Of a stretch of DNA of 26,589 nucleotides, positions 15,609 through 25,500 are shown piece by piece. The stretch's first letter is position 1. Every line of letters begins with the position of its first letter. Location of the stretch: IMG/VR virus record IMGVR_UViG_3300037137_002573, positions 1 through 26,589 of that record; one strand, given 5' to 3'. The translations under genes and the position numbers were made by a program. The stretch is from a virus. The notes below the pieces were generated by a model that ran no database searches, was not told the DNA's origin, and worked only from the letters and a program-made list of their open reading frames with translations.

Positions 15609-17645
15609 ATGTCAACTCCTGACGCCCTAAGCTTCGGGCCTGCTGGTGGCCTCCGGTTCTCCCGAAACAGCGGGCGTTCCCTCACTAGCGAAGCTCTCGG
15701 TGCGATCCGGTATCCCTCGCCGTTCTTTGACATCGCCCACACCTACCTGCCGTCGTCCTTCAAGACGATGCTGCGATGGTGCCGCTACTACTTCCTCACC
15801 AACCCGCTCATCAACGCCGTCTGTTACAAGATGGCCGAATACCCCGTCACCGACCTGGTGTTCGACACCACCAACGAAGAGCTCAGGAAGAAGTGGGAGT
15901 ACATTTTCGGCCGCATCCTCAACTTCAAGAAGTTCGAGGTTGAGGCTGGGCTGGACTACAACACCTATGGTAACGCCTTCATCTCGATCTCGTTCCCATT
16001 CCAGAAGCTCCTCATCTGCAAGCGCTGTGGATTCACAACCAGAGCCGACGACCAGAAGTATCTCTTCCGAGAGTACAAGTTCGTTGGAGACTGCAAGCGC
16101 TGTGGCAACAATGGAGATTTCCGGGTGCGGGACCACTACCTACGGTCCATCCGAGACATCCGCTTGATCCGGTGGAACCCCGAGTACATCACCGTCCAGC
16201 ACAACGACGCGACTGCTGAGGACCGCTTCTACTACTCAATCCCACCGCAGATGGCCAACGACATCCGGATGGCCAAGCGCCATATTGTTGAGCGCGTGCC
16301 TCAGGTGTTCATCGAAGCGCTCCGACAGAACAAGGCCCTGCTGTTCAGCCGGGACAACATCTACCACATGAAGCGCCCCACCATTGCCCAGAAGGACAAA
16401 GGTTGGGGCATGCCTATGATCCTGCCGGTACTCAAGGACGTGTTCTATCTGCAGGTGCTTCGCAAGGCGCAAGAAGCCATCGCGGTCGAGCACATCGTCC
16501 CTCTGCGTCTGCTGTTCCCGCAGACATCGTCGAGCACCGCGGATGTCTACTCGACCATCAACCTCACCCAGTGGCGAGACAAGATCGAGCAGGAGCTCAT
16601 TCGTTGGCGCCTCGACAACAACTACATCCCGCTCCTCCCAATTCCAGTTGGCCAGCAGACGCTAGGCGGGGAAGGCAAGGCCCTCATGCTCGCCCAGGAG
16701 TACCGGGTCTGGTCCGAGCAGGTCATCGCAGGCATGGGGGTTCCAATCGAGTTCGTCTACGGTGGCATGCAATACAGCGGGTCCAATGTCTCGATGCGAA
16801 TCCTCGAGAACCACTTTCTCGACCAGAAGACTCAGCGCAAGCAGCTCATCACCGACTTCTTGATGCCCAACATTGGGGCCTTCATGGGCTGGGAAGTGGT
16901 GCCCTGCCACTACAAGCCGTTCAAGATGGCTGATGACCTGCAGCGCAGCGCCTTCCACCTGCAGCTCAACCAAGCAGGCAAGATGTCGGACCGCACGCTG
17001 CTCGAAGATGTGGACCGTGACCACAGCACTGAGATGAACCAGATTCGTGAAGAGCAGAAGCTCGTCCTGGAGAACCAACGCAGCCAGGCTTTGGCTCAGG
17101 CGAGCATTCAAGGTGAGGCTCAGCTGGTCGGTATCAAGTACCAAGGCCGCGCCCAGAAGATCATGATGGAGCAGCAAGGCCCACCGCCTTCACCACAAGA
17201 TGCCAAAGCTTTGTCTGAGGCCGGCATGCAGGCATCCGGTCAGCCTGGGATGGCGTCTCCAATGGCTACCGGGCAAGCCATGAACGCGCAGATGGGCATG
17301 ATGAACCAGACGGGTCAGATCCCTCCAATGGAGTTCCCCAACCAGCAACAAGAAGGCCAGCAGCAAGACCCAATGGCCGGCATTCAGTCCCCTCTCAACG
17401 CCGGCCAGAACGGCTCTCAAGCAGACCTCATGGGTATAGCCCAGCAGGTAGCGTCCCACTTGAACCAGTTGCCCGATCACGAAAAGCAAATGGAGATGGG
17501 CAACATGCAGAAGACCAATCCCCAGCTCTACTCTCTGGTACTTTCTATGGTCCTGACGACCGCGGGGGCCGATAAACCCTCGAACGCCGTCCCTCTCCCA
17601 GAACAGCGACCTCCACAACGAGGTCCAGAAGCGGCGATGGTATGA
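15609..17645 (+). CDS. Portal protein, 678 aa
   Basis: The dodecameric ring at the capsid vertex through which DNA enters and leaves. The N-terminal two-thirds fit a phage portal: MLRWCRYYFLTNPLINAVC near residue 54, a long crown/wing region, GVPIEFVYGGMQYSGSNVSM near 377-396, and the following helix ENHFLDQKTQRKQLITDFLM. These resemble the conserved stem/clip area of large-phage portals. Two unusual features occur: a Cys4 site (C137, C140, C162, C165; each pair inside CKRCG), and a long tail from about residue 510 rich in Gln, Met, Gly and Pro. The start is two bases after the previous stop; the last codons overlap the next gene (ATGA). The call rests on motif resemblance and genome context. 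Confidence 0.78.
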   Translation: MSTPDALSFGPAGGLRFSRNSGRSLTSEALGAIRYPSPFFDIAHTYLPSSFKTMLRWCRYYFLTNPLINAVCYKMAEYPVTDLVFDTTNEELRKKWEYIFGRILNFKKFEVEAGLDYNTYGNAFISISFPFQKLLICKRCGFTTRADDQKYLFREYKFVGDCKRCGNNGDFRVRDHYLRSIRDIRLIRWNPEYITVQHNDATAEDRFYYSIPPQMANDIRMAKRHIVERVPQVFIEALRQNKALLFSRDNIYHMKRPTIAQKDKGWGMPMILPVLKDVFYLQVLRKAQEAIAVEHIVPLRLLFPQTSSSTADVYSTINLTQWRDKIEQELIRWRLDNNYIPLLPIPVGQQTLGGEGKALMLAQEYRVWSEQVIAGMGVPIEFVYGGMQYSGSNVSMRILENHFLDQKTQRKQLITDFLMPNIGAFMGWEVVPCHYKPFKMADDLQRSAFHLQLNQAGKMSDRTLLEDVDRDHSTEMNQIREEQKLVLENQRSQALAQASIQGEAQLVGIKYQGRAQKIMMEQQGPPPSPQDAKALSEAGMQASGQPGMASPMATGQAMNAQMGMMNQTGQIPPMEFPNQQQEGQQQDPMAGIQSPLNAGQNGSQADLMGIAQQVASHLNQLPDHEKQMEMGNMQKTNPQLYSLVLSMVLTTAGADKPSNAVPLPEQRPPQRGPEAAMV

Positions 17646-18241
17646 ACCCCACCATTCTTTCAGCCTTTGTCGATGAGCTCGTGAAGATTGCGCTTCCGAT
17701 GGGGAACTTTGCTCTTGCTGGCCGCCGAGCTATCGTCTCTGAAGGAGCGCGCGGTGCCGGCAACTTGGGGAAGGTGCTGCATCAGGGGCAGCAGTTCTCT
17801 CAAGCCTCACGAGCGGCTGAAGCTGCGCACCATGCCAAACTGGAGAAGATGCTCCAGTCTGGGGCCTTCAATCCAGCGACCCACGATGCCTCGACGTTCA
17901 TGCGGTCGGGTCAGGTAATCCCCAAGAAAGCTCCAACCCCTATGCCCGCAGCCAGACCTACGGAGTCTGCGACGAAGGTGTTGCCGCGGCCTGAAGGCAC
18001 CGCTGTCGTCACCCCGCAGCAACGAGCCGCCACCCCGATGCCAGCGGCTGCAAAGCCTGCGCCCACCCAGGCAGCAGCTCCAGCTCGCCCCGTGACCCGA
18101 GGTCCTCCTGCAGTCGTGAAACCTGGAATGTTTTCTCAGCCAAAAACCACAGCCCCTGCCCAGGGTTGGTCGAAGTGGGCTCCTCATGCGGGCATTGGCC
18201 TGGGAGCGGCGGGCCTTGGGTATGAGGCTGCGAGCCCATAG
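17642..18241 (+). CDS. Hypothetical Pro/Ala-rich protein with N-terminal AFVDEL motif, 199 aa
   Basis: Not recognised. It begins with NPTILSAFVDELVKIA, similar to the start of the 323-aa protein ahead of the portal. A helical segment follows to about residue 80, then a long Pro/Ala/Thr-rich stretch (residues 95-165) that should be disordered, and a short Gly/Ala-rich end. The ATG overlaps the portal TGA (ATGA), so it is coupled to portal translation. A head-assembly partner of the portal (scaffold, protease substrate or internal protein) is a reasonable guess. Confidence 0.68.
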   Translation: MNPTILSAFVDELVKIALPMGNFALAGRRAIVSEGARGAGNLGKVLHQGQQFSQASRAAEAAHHAKLEKMLQSGAFNPATHDASTFMRSGQVIPKKAPTPMPAARPTESATKVLPRPEGTAVVTPQQRAATPMPAAAKPAPTQAAAPARPVTRGPPAVVKPGMFSQPKTTAPAQGWSKWAPHAGIGLGAAGLGYEAASP

Positions 18242-18246
18242 CTAAA

Positions 18247-18265
18247 GAAGGGCGTGGCGCCCTTC
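18247..18265. terminator. Hairpin between convergent genes, candidate bidirectional terminator
   Basis: An 8-base-pair perfect stem (GAAGGGCG / CGCCCTTC) with a three-base loop sits in the 35-base gap between the end of the rightward block and the end of the leftward island. No long T-run follows on either strand (TTTAGC on the minus side, a mixed pyrimidine stretch on the plus side), so it may be a weak intrinsic terminator or an mRNA-stabilising end. Confidence 0.6.
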
Positions 18266-18276
18266 AGATTCTCCTT

Positions 18277-18525
18277 TCAGATGAGTGTTCGTAGTCGTAC
18301 CCGGCATGCCGGGCAGACCTGATCGTGGACCTGCTTGAGCTCTCGTCTCATCTCCTTTTCAGCTCGCTCTCTCAGCGGGCCTTCCAAGAAGAACTCCACA
18401 AGACACTCGGTGTCGCGGCACAGCCGCACCACTTTCCCGCCCTCCAACGGGATGACTGCGAAGGGTGGTACGAGGACGCGACTACACTGGTCGCACTGGT
18501 GTTGACCTGTGCGCCCGACGTTCAT
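18277..18525 (-). CDS. Small zinc-binding protein, 82 aa
   Basis: Not recognised. Cys pairs CDQC near residue 11, C36-x4-C41 and CPAC near residue 71 suggest one or two zinc sites flanking a central charged helix (LRERAEKEMRRELKQVHDQ). Its ATG overlaps the stop of the gene upstream (ATGA). It is the last gene of a three-gene island that runs against the surrounding structural and RNA polymerase genes. Such small zinc proteins are often regulators or host-directed factors, but no function is visible. Confidence 0.65.
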   Translation of the reverse strand: MNVGRTGQHQCDQCSRVLVPPFAVIPLEGGKVVRLCRDTECLVEFFLEGPLRERAEKEMRRELKQVHDQVCPACRVRLRTLI

Positions 18526-19154
18526 CCGTAGAAGTCCTTTTCGTCTGGGGCATCGACGTCTTCGATCAGGTGATTCATTTCAAGTCCGAGCTCGTCCATG
18601 CAGCCCCAGTGAACATGCCCCGAGGCGTGTTCAAGAGGATAGAACTGGAAAGCATTCCCTCGAGTCGAGCGCAACTTCTGAACCAGCTCGATCTTGAGAG
18701 CTGCCGACCAGTCCTTAATGGGGTACGGCTGGATGCCTTCTTCGCAAAGGCAACACCAGCCCTGCTGGAGATTCTCTATAAGCTCTGACAGGCCGAAGTA
18801 CTCGTCGTGGATGATGTAGTGCTCGTTGGCGCAGTCAAGACACAACCACTTCACCATCGTCAGGTCTGGAAACTTCGTAGCTTGGAACTCTGCTTCGTGG
18901 GGTCGTCCTTGCGGGTAGGTGATTCGTCCGTGTGTGAGGCGAACCGCTTCGGGCCCATTGAAGAGCTCGTCACAGTACAGACAAACCCCCACCTCCTGCT
19001 CGTGCGGTACAGCTTGAGTCTGTCTCCGCGAGCTTGGGTGGACGGGCCTCGGAACTACCGGTTGGCTACCAGTAGGAGTAGCTGGGCGATTTGGGATTAG
19101 GCGGGGCCTGCCCAAGGGCACCCGCTGAAGCCGCATTTCGTTTTCTGAGCTCAT
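18522..19154 (-). CDS. Cys/His-rich hypothetical protein, 210 aa
   Basis: Not recognised. The first 50 residues are Pro/Arg-rich and probably disordered. The rest holds four Cys elements: CLYC near 58, CLDC near 105, CCLC near 134 and a later HWGC, with several His, consistent with two zinc-binding modules. The C-terminus is acidic. The ATG at 19154 has a GGAGG site seven bases upstream. It is coupled to the 82-aa zinc protein by an ATGA overlap. Its position opposite the RNA polymerase gene invites a regulatory hypothesis, not a claim. Confidence 0.68.
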   Translation of the reverse strand: MSSENEMRLQRVPLGRPRLIPNRPATPTGSQPVVPRPVHPSSRRQTQAVPHEQEVGVCLYCDELFNGPEAVRLTHGRITYPQGRPHEAEFQATKFPDLTMVKWLCLDCANEHYIIHDEYFGLSELIENLQQGWCCLCEEGIQPYPIKDWSAALKIELVQKLRSTRGNAFQFYPLEHASGHVHWGCMDELGLEMNHLIEDVDAPDEKDFYG

Positions 19155-19211
19155 CGGCGAACCTCCATGAAAGGCCCGCCAATATGCCGAGCAAGAAGAT
19201 GCGCCACGGCA

Positions 19212-19394
19212 TCAGTCTAGCTCGTCAAATTCGGTGGGACTGGACCGTGTGTTCCTGTCCTTTTCATCTTCATCGCGCAGAAGATCTGAATCTTCGTCAG
19301 GCTGACTGTTCTTCCCGTCGTCGAGGTGGTTGATTCCTCCGCCCACCATCGAGTTGAGGTCCTCCTGGAACATGTCGGTGACGCCTCTTGCCAT
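19212..19394 (-). CDS. Small acidic protein, 60 aa
   Basis: Not recognised. The second half is strongly acidic (DEDSDLLRDEDEKD), as in DNA-mimic or RNA-polymerase-binding small phage proteins, though that parallel is loose. The ATG at 19394 has a GGAGG site eight bases upstream, and that site sits in the loop and stem of a short hairpin. It is the first gene of the leftward island and diverges from the RNA polymerase gene. There are 57 non-coding bases between it and the next gene. Confidence 0.6.
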   Translation of the reverse strand: MARGVTDMFQEDLNSMVGGGINHLDDGKNSQPDEDSDLLRDEDEKDRNTRSSPTEFDELD

Positions 19395-19573
19395 ATTGAT
19401 TCCTCCGAATCATCTCTCCCCTCCCGTGGTTGATGGATAGAAAACATGGGCCCTTACCAAGTTCCTTATACCGTTTTGCTATCGTGGTTTTCTGTTGTAC
19501 GATGGCCCAAGTTGAACTACTTCGAGTGCTTAGGCGGCCGTCACCGCCGAAGACAGCGCGACGGAGAAGTAGA
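19395..19573. promoter_or_regulatory. Divergent intergenic region upstream of the fused RNA polymerase gene
   Basis: This 179-base gap must hold the start signals for the RNA polymerase and for the opposing island. A possible plus-strand promoter is TTGCTA (19476-19481) with TACGAT (19498-19503) and a 16-base spacer; both hexamers match sigma70 consensus at four of six positions. The leader also has a GGCGG/CCGCC stem (19533-19537 with 19544-19548). An open frame runs through this region into the RNA polymerase, but its codons look non-coding and it lacks a ribosome site. Confidence 0.4.
19397..19412 (-). promoter_or_regulatory. Hairpin over the ribosome binding site of the 60-aa gene
   Basis: On the minus-strand transcript the arms UGAUUC and GAAUCA (6 base pairs) enclose GGAG, the Shine-Dalgarno sequence. 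The hairpin ends two bases before the AUG. It could modulate initiation; the stem is short and AU-containing, so the effect may be small. Confidence 0.4.
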
Positions 19574-22500
19574 ATGGCTCACTACGCGCCTCAAGAGGCG
19601 TTCGATATCCTCAAAGATCGAGTCTCCAGTACGGTCAAGAGCTACTTCCCGATCGAAGGGCAGAAGAACGTCCTCGTGGCCAACAAGGTTTGGGTCGACG
19701 ACCACTCCGACATCGACGATATCCGTAGTCAGAAGCAAGCCAAGCTCACGGGGCGCACCTGGTCGGTACCTGTGAGGGCCGAGCTCGAGCTCCGAGACAA
19801 GGCCACCAGCAAAGTGAAGGACCGCCAGGTCGTCAACGTGGCGCAGCTCCCCAAGATTACTAGGCGTTACAGCTACATCGTCAACGGCAACGAGTGGCAG
19901 GTGAACAACCTGTTCCGCCTGAAGTCGGGCGTCTACACCCGAGTCAAGGCAAATGGGGAGCTCGTAGGGGAATGGAACCTGGCCAAAGGTGCTGGGTTCA
20001 AGATGACTCTGGACCCAGTCTCCAAGAAGATCACGATCAACCATGAGGACCAAGGTTCCAAGATTCCGCTCTACCCCATCCTCAAAACCCTTGGGGTGGA
20101 TGACGATGCCATCGAGAAACAGTGGGGCAAAGAGATCTTGTCAGCTAACAAGAACGTCAACGAAGAGGCAGCCCTCAAGACCTTCTTCAAATCTCTCAAA
20201 GGTGAGTACCCCCAGAGCGCGGACGAGGCTAAGAAATACTTGATCGAGGAGCTGGGCAAGACGGTGCTTCGTCCGGACTCCACCAAGCTCACCCTGGGAA
20301 AGGGTTTCACGCAGGTCAATGGAGAGTCCCTACTGGCTGGCTCCCACAAGATGCTGCAAGTCTCCAGGCAGGAAGCTATTCCCGATGACCGAGATTCCCT
20401 CCAGTTCAAAGACCTCTACTCCGCCGAAGACCTCATCGACGAGCGTCTTCAAAACTGGAAGACCAAGAAGGACCTCAACCGAAAGATCACCAACGTCCTC
20501 GATAAGCATGACCGCATCCGGACGGTACTCAGTCCTGACATCTTCGGACGCCCCATCAAGAACTTCTTCGTCAACAACCCATCAGGTTTGAGCGAGCGCC
20601 CCGACCAGATGAACCCCATCAGCTTCCTCTCAGGCAATCGCCGCACTACCCTCATGGCCCCTGGCGCCGGCGGCATCACGTCAGCCCACCAGGTCTCAGT
20701 CGAAGCCCAGTCCATCAACCCCAGCCATATGGGATTCCTCGATCCTATTCAGACTCCTGAAGGGGAGCGAATCGGTATCACGTTGCAGCTGGCATCCGTC
20801 GTCAGAAAGGTAGGGCACGATCTCAAGATCCCGGTCTACAACGTGAAGACCAAGAAGAGAGAGATGATAGGACCAGGAGAGGCTCTGACCTCCAACCTAG
20901 CGTTCTATGACCAGTACAACTGGACGAACGGTCATCCGGTTCCCTCGGGCAAGCTGGTCAAGGTCTCGGACAAGGAAGGCACCATCACGGTGGTCCACCC
21001 GGGGACCGTTGACTACGTTTTGACTTCCACCAAGGGAATGTTCGACCTGCCTGCCAACATGATCCCTTTCCTGCAGAGCGACCAGGGTAATCGCACTATG
21101 GTGGCCTCCCGTCAGCTCGAGCAGGCGGTACCACTGGTACACCGAGAGGCGCCGCTCGTTCAAGTCCGAAGCGATGACCCAAAAACATTCGAGAGATCGA
21201 TCGGTGAGTTTAGCAGCCACATAGCCAGAGTCGATGGGAAAGTCGAGAAGATCAGCCGGGAAGCCATCGTCATCAAGGACAAGAAGGGCAACCGGCACGA
21301 GGTGCAACTCTACGAGGACTTCCCTCTCAACGACGCAAAGAGCGTACTCAACTCGACTCCGATTGTGGCAGTGGGGGATTCCGTCAAGGCCAGACAAGTG
21401 GTTGCCGACACCAACTTCACCCGCAATGGAACCTTGGCGATCGGCACCAATCTTCGTGTCGCCTACATGCCATACAAAGGCTACAACTTCGAAGATGGCG
21501 TCGTGATCTCCGAGTCGGCTGCTACCAAGCTGACGTCTGAGCACATGCTGCGCGAGAAGGTGCGGTCTGACCCCAACACCATCCTCAACAAGAAGAAGTT
21601 CATCGCCCACACAGCGGGCCAGATCACCAAGGACCAGGCTGCCAAACTAGATGACGACGCTGTGGTGAAGCCGGGTACCCAAGTTTTCAAAGACGACGTG
21701 CTGATCGGAGTCCTCAAAGAAGAGTCCATCACGCCAGAGCAACAGAGACTCAGCCTCATCTCCAAGAAGCTCATCTCTCCGGTGCGGCCTCGGGAGATTC
21801 GATGGACTAAAGAAGGTCCAGGCGTAGTCGCCCGAGTCGTGAAGCACGGCAAAGACGTGACCGTCTATGTGAAGGCAACATCGGCGGCGGACGTGGGGGA
21901 CAAGATCGTAGGGAGGCACGGAAACAAGGGCATCATCACATCGATTCTTCCAGACCACGAGATGCCAAAGGACAAAGAAGGAAAGCACGTCGAAGTTCTT
22001 CTCAACCCTGCTGGTGTCCCTTCCCGAATCAACCTGGGGCAGGTTCTTGAAACAGCAGCCGCCAAGATTGCTGAGAAGTCGGGCAGACCTTACATCGTCA
22101 ACAACTTCGACCCGGCCATCAAGGACTACACCCGGCATCTGCAGGCCCAGTTGAAGGGCGCCGGAGTCAGCGAGACCGAAGAGCTGTTCGACCCGCAGAC
22201 CAACCGCTCGTACGGGCAGGTGCTGACCGGGCCGCAGTATATCCTCAAGCTGCACCACATGGCCGAAACGGGCCTGCAGGCTCGCTCTCGTGATGCCTAT
22301 GATTCCAACATGCAGCCCCGGAGTGGCGGCCCTCGCAGCGGTCAGACGATGGACGCTCTCGGTCTGTACGCCATGCTGGCGCACAACGCCCGTGAGAACA
22401 TTCGGGAGATGCAGACCTACAAAGCCGACATGAACGATGACTTCTGGGCAATGCTGCAGATGGGGGACTCGGTTCCCACGCCCAAGATTCCGTTCGTGTT

Positions 22501-25500
22501 CAAGAAGTTCGAGGGTTACCTCAAAGGCATGGGCATCGACCTCAAGAAGGAAGGCAACGACCTGATCCTTCAGCCTCTGACCGACAAGAGAGTCCTGGAG
22601 ATGAGCAATGGTGAGCTGCTAGACCCAGCCCGCGCTCTCCGTGCCAAGGACGCAAAGCCCGAAGTCGGTGGGGTGTTCGATCCCAAGCTCACCGGCACGT
22701 TGTGGCCGGGCGGGCAGATGGGGAACAAGTGGACCCACATCACGCTACCAGAACGAATGCCGAACCCTGTGTTCGAGACCTCCATCTCCGCCCTGTTGGG
22801 AATCACCCACGGCAACTACCAGAACGTCATCCTCGGCAAACAGAATCTTGGGGAGCACACCGGGCCCAGCGCTATCGTGAAGGCCCTCAAAGATATTGAT
22901 GTTGTCTCTACCAAGAAGGCACTGGAGAAGAGGATCCCTTCGCTCCGAACTACCAGGCTCGACAAGGCCTACAAGCAGCTCAAGTACCTGCGGGCTCTTG
23001 AGCGAGCCAGCATGTCACCGACCGAGGCCTACACGACCAAGCATCTGCCGGTGCTGCCTCCTACCATGCGGCCCGTCACCATCTTGCCCAACGGAGACAT
23101 CAACTACGACGACATCAACAGGCTCTACAACCACATCGGCACCGTCAACCACAAGATCAAAGACTTCGACCCGGCGCTCCCGCCCGAAGAAAAGATCCCG
23201 ATTCAGGCAGCCCTCTACGACGCCGTGAAGGCCCTGCATCTGACGGGCACCGTCTATCAAGGTCGGCACCGCAACTCGATTGTTGAGATGATCGCTGGTC
23301 GCAAGGGACAACAACCCAAAGAAGCCTTCTTCCAGTCCAAGATGATTGGAAAGCGCCAAGACCTGTCGTTGCGAGGCGTCATCATCCCCGAGCCGGCTAT
23401 GAGCTTGGATGAAGTCGGCCTTCCTCGTAAGGCCGCCGCTGAGCTCTTCAAACCCTTTGTTGTCCAGCGGCTCGTGTCTCAGGGCCACGCTCCTGCCGAG
23501 GCCCAGAAGATGGTGAAAGAGAACCATCCTGCGGCCGTCAGTGCGCTGGAAGCTGTGGCCTACGAGCGTCCTATTCTCCTGAAGCGTGACCCAGTGCTCC
23601 ACAAGTTTGGAGTGCAAGCCTTCCGTCCGAGGCTCACTGAGGGAAAGGCTGTCCAGATCCACCCACTCGCTACCATCGGGTACAACGCAGACTTTGATGG
23701 TGACAAGATGTCGGCCTACGTGCCGGTCAGTCCGAAGGCAGTGAAAGAAGCCTTCAAGATGATGCCGTCCCACAACCTCTTCAACCCTACAACCGGCTAC
23801 TTGATGTTCAAGCCTACCCACGAGTCTTCTCTTGGGCTGTTCAAGCTGACCGAGGTTGGGCGCCGCACAGGGAAGCGTTTTGCAACGACAGCGGACGCCG
23901 CACACGCTGCCCGAAAAGGTGAAATCAGCATCAACGATTTGATTCACATCGACGAGGTCGAGAAGGGATTGGAGGGGTTGGAGAAGATCGGGTCGTTGGC
24001 AAAGACCACGCTAGGCCGTCTTATGGTTCATCGAGCCCTTCCCGAGGAGCACCAAGATAACCGACTCCTGGTGGACCCGGATTTTGTTTTGGACAAGAAA
24101 AAACTCGATCAGGTACTTTCTTCTGTGGCAAAAAATTCACCTGGAGACTTCGGCAAGATTTCGGACCGGCTCAAGGATCTGGGCAATGAATTTGCCACCG
24201 GCATCTCGATTAGCCTCAAGGACTTCGAATCCGACTACAGCACTCGAGATCCCATCCTCCATCAGGCCAATGACCAAGAGCTGCGAATCCGGTCCTCTAT
24301 CAAGGACCCCGTCAAGCGGAACGAGAAGATCGTGCAGCTCTACATCGACGCTGGCCAGAAGATCGACAAGCTGACCAAAGCCAGAGCCGAAGTTTCTGGG
24401 AACCGCATGTATGACTGGGTGAGGTCAGGGGCCAGAGGAGATTGGGACCAATTCAAGCAGATGATAGTGGCCCCTATTCTCGTAGCTGACTCTGCCGGCA
24501 ACCCTGTCCCCATCCCCATCGGTAGGTCCTACTCGGAAGGCTTGGACATTGGGTCCTACTGGGCCGCTATGCACGGAGCCCGCATGGGCACCATCGGCAA
24601 AGTCCAAGGCACCCAGGCGCCCGGCAAGATGGCCAAGCAGCTCGCTCAGGCCACCATGAACCAGATGATCTTGGATGAAGACTGCGGCGCGAAGAAGGGC
24701 GTCACGATGCCGCTCGACGACCGAGATCTCTTGGACCGCTTCACGGCCAGCGACATCTCCCTGGGACTCAAAGGACTCGAGAAGGGCATCATCCCAGCCG
24801 GCTCCCTCGTCACTCCAGACCTGCTCAGCCGGCTGAAGAACAACAAGGTCAAGGATGTTCATGTCCGCTCTCCCTTGAAGTGCCAGCACGGGACCGGCAT
24901 GTGCGCCAAGTGCTACGGGATAGCCGAAAACGGACAGCTTCACCCCCAAGGCACCAACATCGGAATCATAGCGTCCCATTCTTTGGGAGAGCCTGCGGTA
25001 CAGCTTTCGATGAACGCTTTCCACACAGGGGGCGTCGTTGGCGCTAAAGGCACTACGGCAGAGAGCATGTTCCGAAGGCTCGAGCAGCTCCTCAACATGC
25101 CAAAGAAGCTGCCAGGCTCCGCCACGTTGTCTACGGCAGAGGGCAAGGTTGAGAAGATTGAATCCAACCCAGCGGGCGGTTGGGACGTGGTCGTTGGTGG
25201 AGACAGGCACTACGTCCCCGCCAATCGAGAGCTCGCCGTCAAGCGGGGCTCTTCGGTGAAGCCCGGGGATGCCCTCTCCAGCGGCACGAAGAACCCTCTT
25301 GAGCTGCTCAAGACTACCAAGAACATTGGGGCGGTGCAGCGGTACCTGACGGACGAGATCTGGAACGTCTACCACGACAAGAGCCCTGTCCGTAAACGCA
25401 ACATCGAGACTTTTGTTCGGGCCGTTACGAATCTTTCAGTGGTGACGGATTCGGGAGATCATCCAACTTTGCTACCTGGAGACCGCACAGCGACATCGTC

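Noticed and set aside
18247-18265. Strong intrinsic terminator call
   Set aside because: The stem is perfect, but the T-tract is short on both strands, so it is listed only as a candidate.
19520-19552. Larger stem (CTTCG with CGAAG) around the GGCGG/CCGCC hairpin as an attenuator or riboswitch
   Set aside because: The stem needs a nine-base bulge and shares a base with the inner stem, and no T-run or known aptamer pattern is present.
19430-19573. 48-codon N-terminal extension of the RNA polymerase
   Set aside because: No ribosome site, non-coding-like composition, and the ATG at 19574 has GGAG at proper spacing.
21647-25375. Minus-strand open frames of 245-316 codons inside the RNA polymerase gene
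   Set aside because: The plus strand carries unmistakable polymerase motifs throughout, and the reverse frames have no recognisable content or start signals.
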